Shown here one piece after another: positions 8,987 to 17,251 of a DNA stretch of 64,000 bases. Origin of the DNA: an uncultured Lachnospiraceae bacterium (GTDB taxonomy: Bacteria > Bacillota > Clostridia > Lachnospirales > Lachnospiraceae); the NCBI GenBank assembly GCA_947575805.1, contig CANPOY010000004.1, positions 1-64,000 of the forward strand, in the 5' to 3' direction. A program made the position numbers and the translations under genes. How positions within the stretch are numbered: position 1 is the first letter of the stretch; every line of letters starts with the position of its first letter. The notes beneath the pieces are model-generated. The model did no database searches. It saw nothing but the letters and a program-made list of their open reading frames with translations, and was not told the origin of the DNA.

Positions 8987-9508
8987 ATGACAAAGCAGGA
9001 TTTGGAAAAATGTATTAGTATGTATGGCAGGGATATTTATTCCTTCTGCAGGTATGCGACCGGTAGTGTACAGGAAGGAGAAGAACTGTATCAGGATACC
9101 TGGTTGAAAGCAGTAGAGCTGCTGGATACCATTGACGCTGCCGGGAACGTGAAAGCTTTCTGCCTGTCAGTGGCGATACGTATCTGGAAAAACAAAAGGC
9201 GAAAATATGCCTGGAGGAAACGTATTGCGGAGGTTCAGGCGGCAGAGACAGAAGAGGGAGAGGCATACCTGAGAGATCAACGACCTTCCGCAGAAGAGCA
9301 AATGCTTAAGGAAGAGCAGAACCGGATGATTCGGAAGGCAGTGGATACTCTGCCGGAGAGATTAAAAACTGTTGTGCTGCTGTACTATATGGAGGATTTT
9401 TCCTTGGCAGAGATTGCCAGGACTGCGGGAATACCGGAGGGAACCGTGAAAAGCCGGCTGCATCAGGCGAGAAGGATCCTAAAAAAGAAGCTGGAGGTTT
9501 TAAAATGA
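8987..9508 (+). CDS. ECF-type RNA polymerase sigma factor
   Basis: A 173-residue sigma-70 family factor with region 2 (about 5-75, including GEELYQDTWLKAVELL) and region 4 (about 115-170: LPERLKTVVLLYYMEDFSLAEIARTAGIPEGTVKSRLHQAR). ATG 8987 (MTKQDLEKC) is preferred because ATGGAG lies just ahead and region 2 follows at once; upstream in-frame codons encode no known domain. It overlaps the next gene by ATGA, the classic arrangement with a membrane anti-sigma factor. The target genes are unknown. Confidence 0.88.
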   Translation: MTKQDLEKCISMYGRDIYSFCRYATGSVQEGEELYQDTWLKAVELLDTIDAAGNVKAFCLSVAIRIWKNKRRKYAWRKRIAEVQAAETEEGEAYLRDQRPSAEEQMLKEEQNRMIRKAVDTLPERLKTVVLLYYMEDFSLAEIARTAGIPEGTVKSRLHQARRILKKKLEVLK

Positions 9509-10704
9509 TTAATAATCTGGATGAACTTTTGAAGCGTGCCCTTACTCCAATGGAAGAACCCGGGGAGGAATTGAACCGGGAAATACTGAATCAGGTAAAG
9601 GAGGAAAGAAGTATGAAAAACCGGAGGTTTAAGAAGAAAGGTACGGTTGCTGCCGTCGCAGCAGCATTGGCAGCTGCAGCTTCCATGACTGCTTTTGCCG
9701 CATGGCAGTATAGAAGCGCCTCTCAGGTGGCAGAAGAACTGGGGGAAGAGAGGCTGGATCAGATTTTTGCGGAACAGGCTGTGCAGGTAGAGTCTCAGAG
9801 TTTTGGGGGATATAAGGTAGTTCTGCTGGGCATGGTTTCCGGGGAGAATTTATCCGAATATCCGCGGATGGTGGGAGAAGCGATCCACAGTGACAGAACT
9901 TACCTTGCCGTGGCTGTCAGCAGGGAAGATGGCAGCCCCGTGGACGATGAAAACGAAGACTTCTTTATGTCGCCGCTGGTGGGGAGTCTGAATCCAAAGG
10001 ATAATAATGTGCTGGAATGGGCCGGAAATTACGGGCAGTATGTGGAGGACGGTGTGCTTTATCGTCTGACGGAATGCGATAACATAGAGTATTTTGCAGA
10101 TCAGAACCTGTATGTATGCGTAACGGATACGACTTTTTATAAAAAGGGTCTTTACGAATGGAAGGAGTCGGAAGGAACGATAGTAAGAAATGACGGGTAT
10201 GAGGGATTGAATGCGTTGTTTGAGCTGCAGATTGATCCTTCAAAGGCAGATCCCGAAAAAGCAGGGAGCTTTTTGGAAAAATTGGAAAAGAAGGAACAGG
10301 AATCGAAGGAAACCTCCCACAGCGATGAAGAGGATCCCTACAGCATGATTCCGCCGGAGAGCCGGGAGGCCTATAAAGAAGCCGCAGAATGGGCGGAGCA
10401 GATTACGCCGGACAACATAGAACAGTATTGTGTCAGGCTGGAGCAAACCGTGCAGACAAAGGAACCGGACAGGGAGGGCTGGGTTTCCTTTGACAAGGTT
10501 ATATCCGGTAACGATACTGAACAAGGCTTTAAGGCCGACTGGTTTTTCCGGGGCGGTGAGATAACCGTATTTATAGCGCCTGATGTGGGCACAGGCGGGA
10601 TGGAAGAAGTACTGCTGAATATGTATACCTTAAATGAGGACGGTACCGTGACTTTTGCAATTTGGGTGCCAAAAGAGGGGAGTAAATGGCTGGATGTAGA
10701 GTAA
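9505..10704 (+). CDS. Membrane-anchored anti-sigma factor
   Basis: A 399-residue protein starting at the ATGA overlap with the sigma factor. Residues 1-45 are a short cytoplasmic part rich in E and K that probably binds the sigma factor. A single membrane segment follows (about 47-67, rich in A). The outside part begins FAAWQYRSASQVAEELGEE. Near residues 255-275 there is a charged linker (KLEKKEQESKE), then another globular region. The order resembles DUF4179-type anti-sigma proteins of Clostridia. The signal sensed by the outside domain is unknown. Confidence 0.7.
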   Translation: MINNLDELLKRALTPMEEPGEELNREILNQVKEERSMKNRRFKKKGTVAAVAAALAAAASMTAFAAWQYRSASQVAEELGEERLDQIFAEQAVQVESQSFGGYKVVLLGMVSGENLSEYPRMVGEAIHSDRTYLAVAVSREDGSPVDDENEDFFMSPLVGSLNPKDNNVLEWAGNYGQYVEDGVLYRLTECDNIEYFADQNLYVCVTDTTFYKKGLYEWKESEGTIVRNDGYEGLNALFELQIDPSKADPEKAGSFLEKLEKKEQESKETSHSDEEDPYSMIPPESREAYKEAAEWAEQITPDNIEQYCVRLEQTVQTKEPDREGWVSFDKVISGNDTEQGFKADWFFRGGEITVFIAPDVGTGGMEEVLLNMYTLNEDGTVTFAIWVPKEGSKWLDVE

Positions 10705-10762
10705 AGTACGGAATACCATGTCAGCAGGACGTTGGATAAAATGCAGCACTTTAAATATGGCT

Positions 10763-10804
10763 AAAATCAGAAAACCATTTTATCAAAAATGGTTTTCTGA
10801 TTTT
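10763..10804 (+). terminator. 18-bp perfect hairpin after the anti-sigma gene
   Basis: Arms at 10763-10780 and 10787-10804 are exact reverse complements over 18 bp with a 6-base loop. The downstream arm ends in TTTT. It probably ends transcription of the sigma/anti-sigma operon, though the T run is part of the stem. Confidence 0.7.
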
Positions 10805-10869
10805 ATATGGAATCCATTAACTTTAAGAAAAAGTCCGAAGGGTACCGAAACGAAAAAAATAAAACTTAA

Positions 10870-10898
10870 TTGACCGGATTGCGGCAACGTGTTACAGT
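10870..10898 (+). promoter_or_regulatory. Promoter of the two-component operon
   Basis: TTGACC (10870-10875) and TACAGT (10893-10898) are spaced 17 bp. A leader of about 150 bases would precede the response regulator gene. The ~350-bp gap from 10705 holds this promoter and the preceding hairpin and nothing else I can name. Confidence 0.5.
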
Positions 10899-11053
10899 AT
10901 TTCTAAGGTAAATCGAAAAAAGATGTATGTATACAGGCAGAGCAAATCACAGATACAATTCCGATACAAGTCTGATGCAGGATAGATGTATCATGAGATT
11001 ATGTGTCTTCAAAAGAGAAGGCCGGTTTTAGAAGTACAAAGGGGTGTATTGTC

Positions 11054-11719
11054 ATGATAAAAATTTTAATTGCGGAAGACGAAGAGCCTATCGCAAGGCT
11101 GATAAGAATGAACCTGTGCAGGGCAGGATATGAATGTGTCTGGGCGCCGGATGGAGAGAAAGCCGCCGATTTGATGGACAGCGGGCACTTTGATCTGGTG
11201 CTGCTGGACATCATGCTGCCGGGAATCAACGGATACGAGTTGATGGAATATGCCAGAGCACTGGAGCTGCCGGTCATTTTCCTGACTGCTCTGGGAACTA
11301 CCGACAACAAAGTTAAGGGACTGAAAATGGGAGCGGACGACTATCTGACCAAGCCCTTTGAGATTGTGGAGCTGCTGGCCAGAGTGGAGGCGGTATTGAG
11401 GCGTTACCACAAGGAGGAGACGGTGTTGGCAGTCCACGATGTAGTCATTGATACCGCATCCAGGTCCGTCACCCGGAACGGAGAAGAAATTGCGCTGACA
11501 ATGAAGGAGTTTGACCTGTTGCTCCTGCTGTCCAGGAATCAGAATATCGCGCTCTATCGGGAGACCATGTATGAGAGTGTCTGGGGAGGCGATTACATGG
11601 GGCAGAGCAGAACGGTGGATCTGCATATCCAGCGGTTGAAAAAAAAGCTTGGCTGGGATAAGGAGATTGTGGCGGTTTATAAGGTCGGTTACCGCCTGGA
11701 AAGCGGCAGGGACGAGTAG
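11054..11719 (+). CDS. OmpR-type response regulator
   Basis: A 221-residue regulator. The receiver domain has the acidic pair in AEDEE (8-11), phospho-acceptor D52 in LLDIMLPG, T78 and K100 (YLTKPF). A winged-helix DNA-binding domain follows (about 125-220: RTVDLHIQRLKKKLG). ATG 11054 follows AAAGGGG with a 9-bp gap; an earlier in-frame ATG at 11003 would add 17 unlikely residues. It is followed after 20 bp by its kinase. Confidence 0.93.
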   Translation: MIKILIAEDEEPIARLIRMNLCRAGYECVWAPDGEKAADLMDSGHFDLVLLDIMLPGINGYELMEYARALELPVIFLTALGTTDNKVKGLKMGADDYLTKPFEIVELLARVEAVLRRYHKEETVLAVHDVVIDTASRSVTRNGEEIALTMKEFDLLLLLSRNQNIALYRETMYESVWGGDYMGQSRTVDLHIQRLKKKLGWDKEIVAVYKVGYRLESGRDE

Positions 11720-11739
11720 GTCCTGTATGGAGATGTGGG

Positions 11740-13224
11740 TTGAGATTTTCCAATAAACTATTTTTAGCGACAACTGCATTATTGACCGTGATTTTTACTG
11801 TATTCGGCATATGGATACTTTCCTCAAATTTCTCCGCTCTTCTGGACAGGGAGATTCTGAGAGGAAACAGCGAGAGCAGGATGTTTCGTGTGCTGTTTGA
11901 GATGGGCTATACGTCTGTGGAGGAATACGGGGAGGAGTATGCCATAGACCGTACTCTGAACAGTATTCTGGACGGTGTGGAGCGGGACGGGAGCCATTGT
12001 TTTGCCATTTATGGTGAGGATTGGCTGCGGGGCTGGACGTTCATAGAGGAAAAGGGGCTGCAGAGTGAAGTGGAGACCCTTAGAAAGGGCCTGGAAGGAT
12101 GGAACGGTTCGTATTATAAAGTCAGCCGCACGGAGGAGGGCTTTTTTTTATTAAGCGTGGCGAAAGTACCGGAGACGGAGACGCCATTGTTCCTGGGAAT
12201 GTGCCGTGAACTGACGGAGACCTTCCGGAACAGGCGGGACATGGTCACACAGTACCGCATCTCTTTAAGCGTGCTTTTGGCATTGGGGGGGGCATGTATC
12301 TTTTTGTTGTCAAGATATATTACAAGGCCTATCAGCAGCCTGGGGCGAATGGCAAAGCGTATTGCGGACGGAAATTTCGAGCTTCGGAGCAATAACCGGA
12401 GCAATGATGAGATCGGACAGCTGGCCCGAAGCTTTAATCGTATGGCAGACAAACTGGTAGAACAGATGGAGGAAAAAATTTTGGAAGCCAAACAGCAGGA
12501 GGACTTTACTGCTGCCTTTGCCCATGAGCTGAAGACGCCCCTGACCTCCATCATCGGCTACGCAGATATGATGAATACCATGAAGCTGAGCCCCGAGGAG
12601 CAGGCCGAGAGCACCTATTACATCTATAATCAGGGCAGAAGGCTGGAGAGTCTTTCCCTCAAGCTCCTTGATCTGGTGAGCATGGACAAGAATCCTCTTG
12701 TATGCAGGCCGGTACAAACCAAGAAGCTGGAGGATAATATCCGTGCCACGGTGCGACCTATCTGGGAGCAAAAGAAGATCAACGGTAAGGTGGAGATGGA
12801 TAAAGGGATGCTTTTAGGCGACGAGGAGTTGCTGCTGTCCTTATTTTATAATCTGCTGGATAATGCCGCCAAGGCCATGGACAAGGGTGAACAGGGATTT
12901 ATTCTGCTGAAGGGTACAGCGATGCCGGGAGCCTATGAAGTCAAAGTAGTTGACAACGGAAGAGGGATACCCAGGGAGGAGATCGGACGTATAACAGAAG
13001 CTTTTTATATGGTGGATAAGTCCCGCTCCCGCAAGGAGGGCGGTGCAGGCATCGGCATGGCTCTCTGCCACAAGATCATCAAGCTTCACGGTGGGACGCT
13101 GCATATCGACAGCCGTCTGGGCGAGGGAACCGTGATGAAGGTGATATTCCCCATGGAGACACCGGTGGCCAGGCGAAAGAAGCAGGGAAAGGGTTCGACA
13201 CATACGAAAGCGGGGCGGGAATAG
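11740..13224 (+). CDS. Sensor histidine kinase
   Basis: A 494-residue kinase starting with TTG at 11740, with GGAG 7 bp upstream. It has a membrane segment at ~9-28, an outside sensor of ~140 residues, a second segment near 172-190, a HAMP linker (ITRPISSLGRMAKRIADGNF), phospho-acceptor H262 in FAHELKTPLTSIIGY, and an HATPase domain with N-box NLLDNAAKA, G1 DNGRGIP and G2 GGAGIGMAL. The C-terminal tail is basic. The stimulus is unknown; it is paired with the upstream response regulator and a downstream membrane protein. Confidence 0.92.
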   Translation: MRFSNKLFLATTALLTVIFTVFGIWILSSNFSALLDREILRGNSESRMFRVLFEMGYTSVEEYGEEYAIDRTLNSILDGVERDGSHCFAIYGEDWLRGWTFIEEKGLQSEVETLRKGLEGWNGSYYKVSRTEEGFFLLSVAKVPETETPLFLGMCRELTETFRNRRDMVTQYRISLSVLLALGGACIFLLSRYITRPISSLGRMAKRIADGNFELRSNNRSNDEIGQLARSFNRMADKLVEQMEEKILEAKQQEDFTAAFAHELKTPLTSIIGYADMMNTMKLSPEEQAESTYYIYNQGRRLESLSLKLLDLVSMDKNPLVCRPVQTKKLEDNIRATVRPIWEQKKINGKVEMDKGMLLGDEELLLSLFYNLLDNAAKAMDKGEQGFILLKGTAMPGAYEVKVVDNGRGIPREEIGRITEAFYMVDKSRSRKEGGAGIGMALCHKIIKLHGGTLHIDSRLGEGTVMKVIFPMETPVARRKKQGKGSTHTKAGRE

Positions 13225-13226
13225 AG

Positions 13227-14288
13227 ATGCGGAAGAATAACAATTGGGTATTCATGTATATTCTCGGTATTCTGGTGTTGGTTCTGCTGATAACGGCTGC
13301 ATTTCTGGGGCCCGGTGTGGCATTTGGCATACAGGACGGCATTCGGTGCCGGGAGATTGTGGCAGTAAATCAGGAGAAGCTGGATGTGACTTCCTTCAAC
13401 ACCGGGTATGAGAGGAATCTGTACCGGCGTCTTGAGCACTTTGCGGAGGGAATTCAGCTGGGGAAACAGTATTATGAAACGGAGCAGGATATGGAGCAGG
13501 ATCAGGAGGTTACCGAGTGGCTGGAATCCGACTGGTACAGTAGATCCAAGGCGGATGAGCTGCTGGCATATGGTCTGGGTCTGCTGCCAACGGAAGAGAT
13601 GTATGCTTACAGCCTGGTCAGGTGGAAGCGCTGTGTGATCTACGATGAAGATTTCTCGGAGGGCGTGAACTTCATCCTGTGGTACATTGAGCTTGGGCAG
13701 GAGGATAAGACGCTGGTGAAGCTTTTGGTGGATGGCGAGACCGGTGATCTGTATGCGATCAGGACGAATTTTGACAGTCTGTTTCAGGACATGAAAGACG
13801 AGGACATATATTATCGGGGAAAAATGCTGGACATATTCGATTTTGCGGGTGATTTCATCTGGTATTTATATGTCAACCTGGGTGAGGAATACGGAGGACT
13901 GGAGTTAGGGGAAAAGGTGAAATGGATGGAAGAGAACGGGCTGAATTTTCAGAGCACTACTCATATGGAGGTGGAGGATGCGCTGGAAGTCGTGGAAGTG
14001 CAAATGCAAATCGAAGGATTCATGTACGAGCAGAAGTTCCTGCCTGCAAATAAACGGTATAATTATAATGAGATTGCAGACTATATGAATCATCTGGGAT
14101 GGCAGATAAAAGAGGACGAACTGAATTTTTACTTTCCCTATGGGGAAAAAGGTGAATACAACCTGGATTTCCATATTCGTCAGGACGGAGAGTTCCGGTC
14201 CCTTTCAAATTGGGGAACCAGTTTTGTCAATATGACCGTTGGATTCCCCGAGATCTATGAGAGAATTTCGGGCTTTACGGAGAATTGA
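13227..14288 (+). CDS. Unknown membrane-anchored protein of the two-component operon
   Basis: A 353-residue protein that I do not recognise. One membrane segment (about 8-32) is followed by a large, mostly outside domain rich in E, Y and W. It begins 2 bp after the kinase stop, so it is co-transcribed and perhaps translationally coupled. The tight placement suggests a helper of the kinase (signal input) or a regulated output; this is inference. No lipobox is present. Confidence 0.6.
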   Translation: MRKNNNWVFMYILGILVLVLLITAAFLGPGVAFGIQDGIRCREIVAVNQEKLDVTSFNTGYERNLYRRLEHFAEGIQLGKQYYETEQDMEQDQEVTEWLESDWYSRSKADELLAYGLGLLPTEEMYAYSLVRWKRCVIYDEDFSEGVNFILWYIELGQEDKTLVKLLVDGETGDLYAIRTNFDSLFQDMKDEDIYYRGKMLDIFDFAGDFIWYLYVNLGEEYGGLELGEKVKWMEENGLNFQSTTHMEVEDALEVVEVQMQIEGFMYEQKFLPANKRYNYNEIADYMNHLGWQIKEDELNFYFPYGEKGEYNLDFHIRQDGEFRSLSNWGTSFVNMTVGFPEIYERISGFTEN

Positions 14289-14302
14289 ATCAGGCATAGT
14301 TT

Positions 14303-14371
14303 TACCCCTGTAGGGATATATTTTAATAAAAGTTCGGCCGAATAGAGCTGATACGAAAAACTACAGGGGTA
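14303..14371 (+). promoter_or_regulatory. Inverted repeat enclosing the Shine-Dalgarno of the symporter gene
   Basis: TACCCCTGTAG (14303-14313) and CTACAGGGGTA (14361-14371) are perfect 11-bp inverse copies. The right arm contains the ribosome site AGGGG (14365-14369), 7 bp from ATG 14377, so pairing would hide it. A 10-bp palindrome TTCGGCCGAA (14333-14342) lies in the loop, as does TATATT (14317-14322), a possible -10. It could be an RNA switch or a DNA operator pair. Confidence 0.5.
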
Positions 14372-14376
14372 TTATT

Positions 14377-15879
14377 ATGTCCAAATGGATAGAAAAGGCA
14401 GACGAACTGGTCTGGGGGCCATGGCTGCTGGTGTTGCTGCTGGGAACGGGAGTTTATCTGATGTTGCGACTTGACTTCCTGCCTGTACATAATCTGAAAT
14501 ACGCACTGCGCTGTGCCCTGGGGATGGAAAAGGGCAATAAGAATGTCAAAGGGGAAGAAGGGGGGAAGGGGGTAGTTTCTCCTTTTTCCTCTTTGACCAC
14601 GGAGCTGGCGGCTACCATAGGCACCGGTAATATAATCGGCGTAGCTACAGCCATGGCTTTGGGCGGTCCGGGAGCGTTGTTCTGGATGGTGGCGGCAAGT
14701 ATCGTCGGGCTGGCCACAAAGCTGGCGGAAAGCTCCCTGTCGGTGAAATACAGAGGAAAGAATCAAAAGGGGCAGACGGCGGGCGGCCCCATGTATGTTA
14801 TGGAACGCGCTTTTCCGTATAAAAAAGCAGGGCATATTCTGGCGGTCTGCTTTGCCGCGTTTGCCGTGCTGGCTTCCTTCGGCATGGGAAATATGACACA
14901 GTCTAATTCCATTGCCGACGCGCTTGTGGTGACGTTTGCCGTGCCGAAGGCAAAGACAGGTCTGGTAGTGACGGTACTTACGGTGCTGGTGGTGCTGGGG
15001 GGAATCGGGGTAATCGGCAAGGTGACGCAGGTCGTGGTCCCTTTTATGGGAATCCTGTATATGGCCGGGACACTGACGGTGATTCTGTTTCACTGGAGGA
15101 ATCTTCCCATAGCTATGGGCGGTATCCTGACAGCGGCCTTTTGTCCGGAGGCGGTGTCGGGAGGGCTGTTTGGCCATGTGACGGCCACGGTGTTCCAGTC
15201 CCTGCGCTGGGGCGTCTCCAGAGGAATCTTCTCCAATGAGGCAGGCCTGGGAGCGGCAGGCATTTCGGCTGCCGCGGCGGATACGGATGATTACATCAGG
15301 CAGGGATATATCAGCATGACAGGAGTATTTCTGGATACGGTGGTGATCTGTACCGCTACAGGCCTGGCACTGGCGGCGTCCGGGGTTCTGGGCGGAGCGG
15401 AGGGTGAAGCTCCGCTGACAGGGGCGGCTCTGACTCTGGCAGCTTTTCGTACGGTATTGGGAGATTTCGGGGAGAAATTCATGGGGGTCTGCATTGTGCT
15501 CTTTGCTTTTGCCACCATCGTAGGCTGGGCTTATCAGGGGGAGCGGGCCTTTGAATTCCTGATGGGGGGCAGGACGAAGTACAACCTGCTGTATCGTTTC
15601 ATATACGGGCTGGTGGCTTTTGCGGGCTGCATGTGCCCCCTGCAGACTGTCTGGGACCTGTCGGACATCTGCAACGGACTTATGGCAGTGCCGAATCTGA
15701 TTTGTGTGCTGGCATTGTCCGGGAGGATCTGTCGGGAGATCCGGGAGGACGACCGTGTTCGGAAAGCCGGCGAAGCTCGGGGGAAGGATATGGTGCGGAA
15801 GGAAAACAGAATCCGAAAGAATGCAGCTGTACGGAATTCTGGCAGGATGCTTCGATTCCGAAAAAAGGAATTGTGGTAG
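14377..15879 (+). CDS. Alanine/glycine:sodium symporter (AGCS family)
   Basis: A 500-residue inner membrane carrier of the AGCS family, importing alanine or glycine with Na+ (or H+). It shows the conserved LTTELAATIGTGNIIGVATAMALGGPGALFWM signature region (about residues 70-105), GGPMYVMERAF near 130, SNEAGLGAAGISAAAA near 285 and FATIVGWAYQGERAFEFLMG near 380. About ten hydrophobic segments are visible. The C-terminal ~50 residues are charged (rich in R, K and E) and not conserved. ATG 14377 follows AGGGG, which lies in an inverted repeat that may control translation. Confidence 0.9.
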   Translation: MSKWIEKADELVWGPWLLVLLLGTGVYLMLRLDFLPVHNLKYALRCALGMEKGNKNVKGEEGGKGVVSPFSSLTTELAATIGTGNIIGVATAMALGGPGALFWMVAASIVGLATKLAESSLSVKYRGKNQKGQTAGGPMYVMERAFPYKKAGHILAVCFAAFAVLASFGMGNMTQSNSIADALVVTFAVPKAKTGLVVTVLTVLVVLGGIGVIGKVTQVVVPFMGILYMAGTLTVILFHWRNLPIAMGGILTAAFCPEAVSGGLFGHVTATVFQSLRWGVSRGIFSNEAGLGAAGISAAAADTDDYIRQGYISMTGVFLDTVVICTATGLALAASGVLGGAEGEAPLTGAALTLAAFRTVLGDFGEKFMGVCIVLFAFATIVGWAYQGERAFEFLMGGRTKYNLLYRFIYGLVAFAGCMCPLQTVWDLSDICNGLMAVPNLICVLALSGRICREIREDDRVRKAGEARGKDMVRKENRIRKNAAVRNSGRMLRFRKKELW

Positions 15880-15899
15880 AAATCGGGATATGATATGAT
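15871..15899 (+). promoter_or_regulatory. Possible pepT promoter
   Basis: TTGTGG (15871-15876) and TATGAT (15894-15899) are spaced 17 bp. It overlaps the end of the symporter gene and abuts the hairpin at 15901-15946. Confidence 0.45.
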
Positions 15900-15900
15900 A

Positions 15901-15946
15901 GGTGCAGAAAAACAAGCGGCGCAAACGGCATTTGTTTTTTTGCACC
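15901..15946 (+). terminator. Long hairpin between the symporter gene and pepT
   Basis: Arms at 15901-15915 and 15932-15946 pair over 15 bp with one G-T wobble; the 3' arm contains seven consecutive T. It probably terminates the symporter transcript while overlapping the start region of pepT transcription. Confidence 0.65.
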
Positions 15947-15991
15947 TGTTCACGTTATGCGCCTGATAAAATAAAAAGGAGTAGCAGTATC

Positions 15992-17251
15992 ATGTCAAGC
16001 ACAATAGAGAATTTTTTGCGTTATGTAAAGGTGGATACCGCATCCGACGAAACCTCATCCACCACCCCCAGCACGGAAAAGCAGCATGAGTTGGCGAGGA
16101 TGCTGGTTTCGGAATTAGAGGCTATGGGAGCGGCAGAGATTACGTATGATAAGGAGCATTGCTATGTTTATGCCTCCGTCCCGGCAGCGGAAGGCTGTGA
16201 GGATGCAGCAGTGCTGGGCTTTATCGCCCATATGGACACCTCGCCGGCGGTGAGCGGCACGGGTGTTAAGCCTCGTATTGTAGAGCATTACGACGGGGGG
16301 GACATTGTGCTGAACCGGGAGAAGAACATTGTTTTCCGGGCGCAGGAATTTCCGGAGGTGAGAAGGCTTAAGGGAAAGGATCTGATCGTCACCGACGGCA
16401 CCACTCTTCTGGGGGCTGACGACAAGGCGGGGGTGGCTGAGATCATGGCTGCCGCGGAATACCTTCTGACGCATCCGGAGATTCGTCATGGCAGAATTCG
16501 TTTGGGCTTTACTCCCGATGAAGAGATCGGTGCGGGGGCGGATCACTTTGATGTAAAGCTGTTCGGGGCGGATTTTGCCTATACCGTTGACGGTGGGGAG
16601 CTGGGAGAGCTGGAGGATGAGACGTTTAATGCTGCTTCAGGCAGGATTACGGTTCATGGGCGCAGTGTTCATCCAGGCAGCGCAAAGGGGAAAATGGTAA
16701 ATTCCATACTCATTGCCCAGGAATTCATCAGTTTGCTGCCGGTATTTCAGAATCCCATGTACACCTGTGGATATGAAGGCTTTTTCCACCTGGACGGCAT
16801 CCATGGCAATGTGGAGGAGACGGTGGCGGACTATATTATCAGGGATCATGACAGAGGGTTGTTTGAGGAGAAAAAGGCATTGTTCCTGGCCTGTGCCGAT
16901 TTCCTGAACCGGAAATACGGAGAAGGTACCGTCACGGCGGAGGTACAGGATTCTTATTACAATATGAAGGAGGTCTTAAAGCCTTACGGGCACCTTGTGG
17001 AGAACGCAAAGGATGCGCTGCGGGAGCTTGGGGTGGAGCCTGTTGTTACTCCGATCAGGGGCGGCACAGACGGGGCAAGGCTTTCCTTTATGGGACTTCC
17101 CTGTCCCAATCTTTGCACCGGCGGCGGAAATTGCCACAGCCGCTTCGAGTATGCCTGCGTCCAGTCCATGGAGGCCGTGACAGAGCTGCTGGTAAAGCTG
17201 GCGGAAAGGTATGGGAAGATAGAAAGGGAAAAAGTCAAGAGAGATGTATAA
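15992..17251 (+). CDS. pepT: Peptidase T (tripeptide aminopeptidase)
   Basis: A 419-residue M20B zinc aminopeptidase that removes N-terminal residues from tripeptides in the cytoplasm. Metal and catalytic motifs are visible: AHMDTSPAV (~78-86), LGADDKAG (~143), TPDEEIGAG (~178), TVDGG (~200) and GGNCH near 383. ATG 15992 (MSSTIENF) follows AAAAGGAG; an upstream in-frame start would add about 30 basic residues unlike the family. It overlaps miaB by 8 bp. It follows an amino-acid symporter, so the pair may serve peptide and amino-acid use. Confidence 0.92.
   Translation: MSSTIENFLRYVKVDTASDETSSTTPSTEKQHELARMLVSELEAMGAAEITYDKEHCYVYASVPAAEGCEDAAVLGFIAHMDTSPAVSGTGVKPRIVEHYDGGDIVLNREKNIVFRAQEFPEVRRLKGKDLIVTDGTTLLGADDKAGVAEIMAAAEYLLTHPEIRHGRIRLGFTPDEEIGAGADHFDVKLFGADFAYTVDGGELGELEDETFNAASGRITVHGRSVHPGSAKGKMVNSILIAQEFISLLPVFQNPMYTCGYEGFFHLDGIHGNVEETVADYIIRDHDRGLFEEKKALFLACADFLNRKYGEGTVTAEVQDSYYNMKEVLKPYGHLVENAKDALRELGVEPVVTPIRGGTDGARLSFMGLPCPNLCTGGGNCHSRFEYACVQSMEAVTELLVKLAERYGKIEREKVKRDV

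Noticed and set aside
14323-15945. 540-codon ORF on the minus strand
   Set aside because: It lies opposite the symporter gene. Its translation is rich in H, Q, P and R without any domain, and it runs through a hairpin. It is a shadow of the plus-strand gene.
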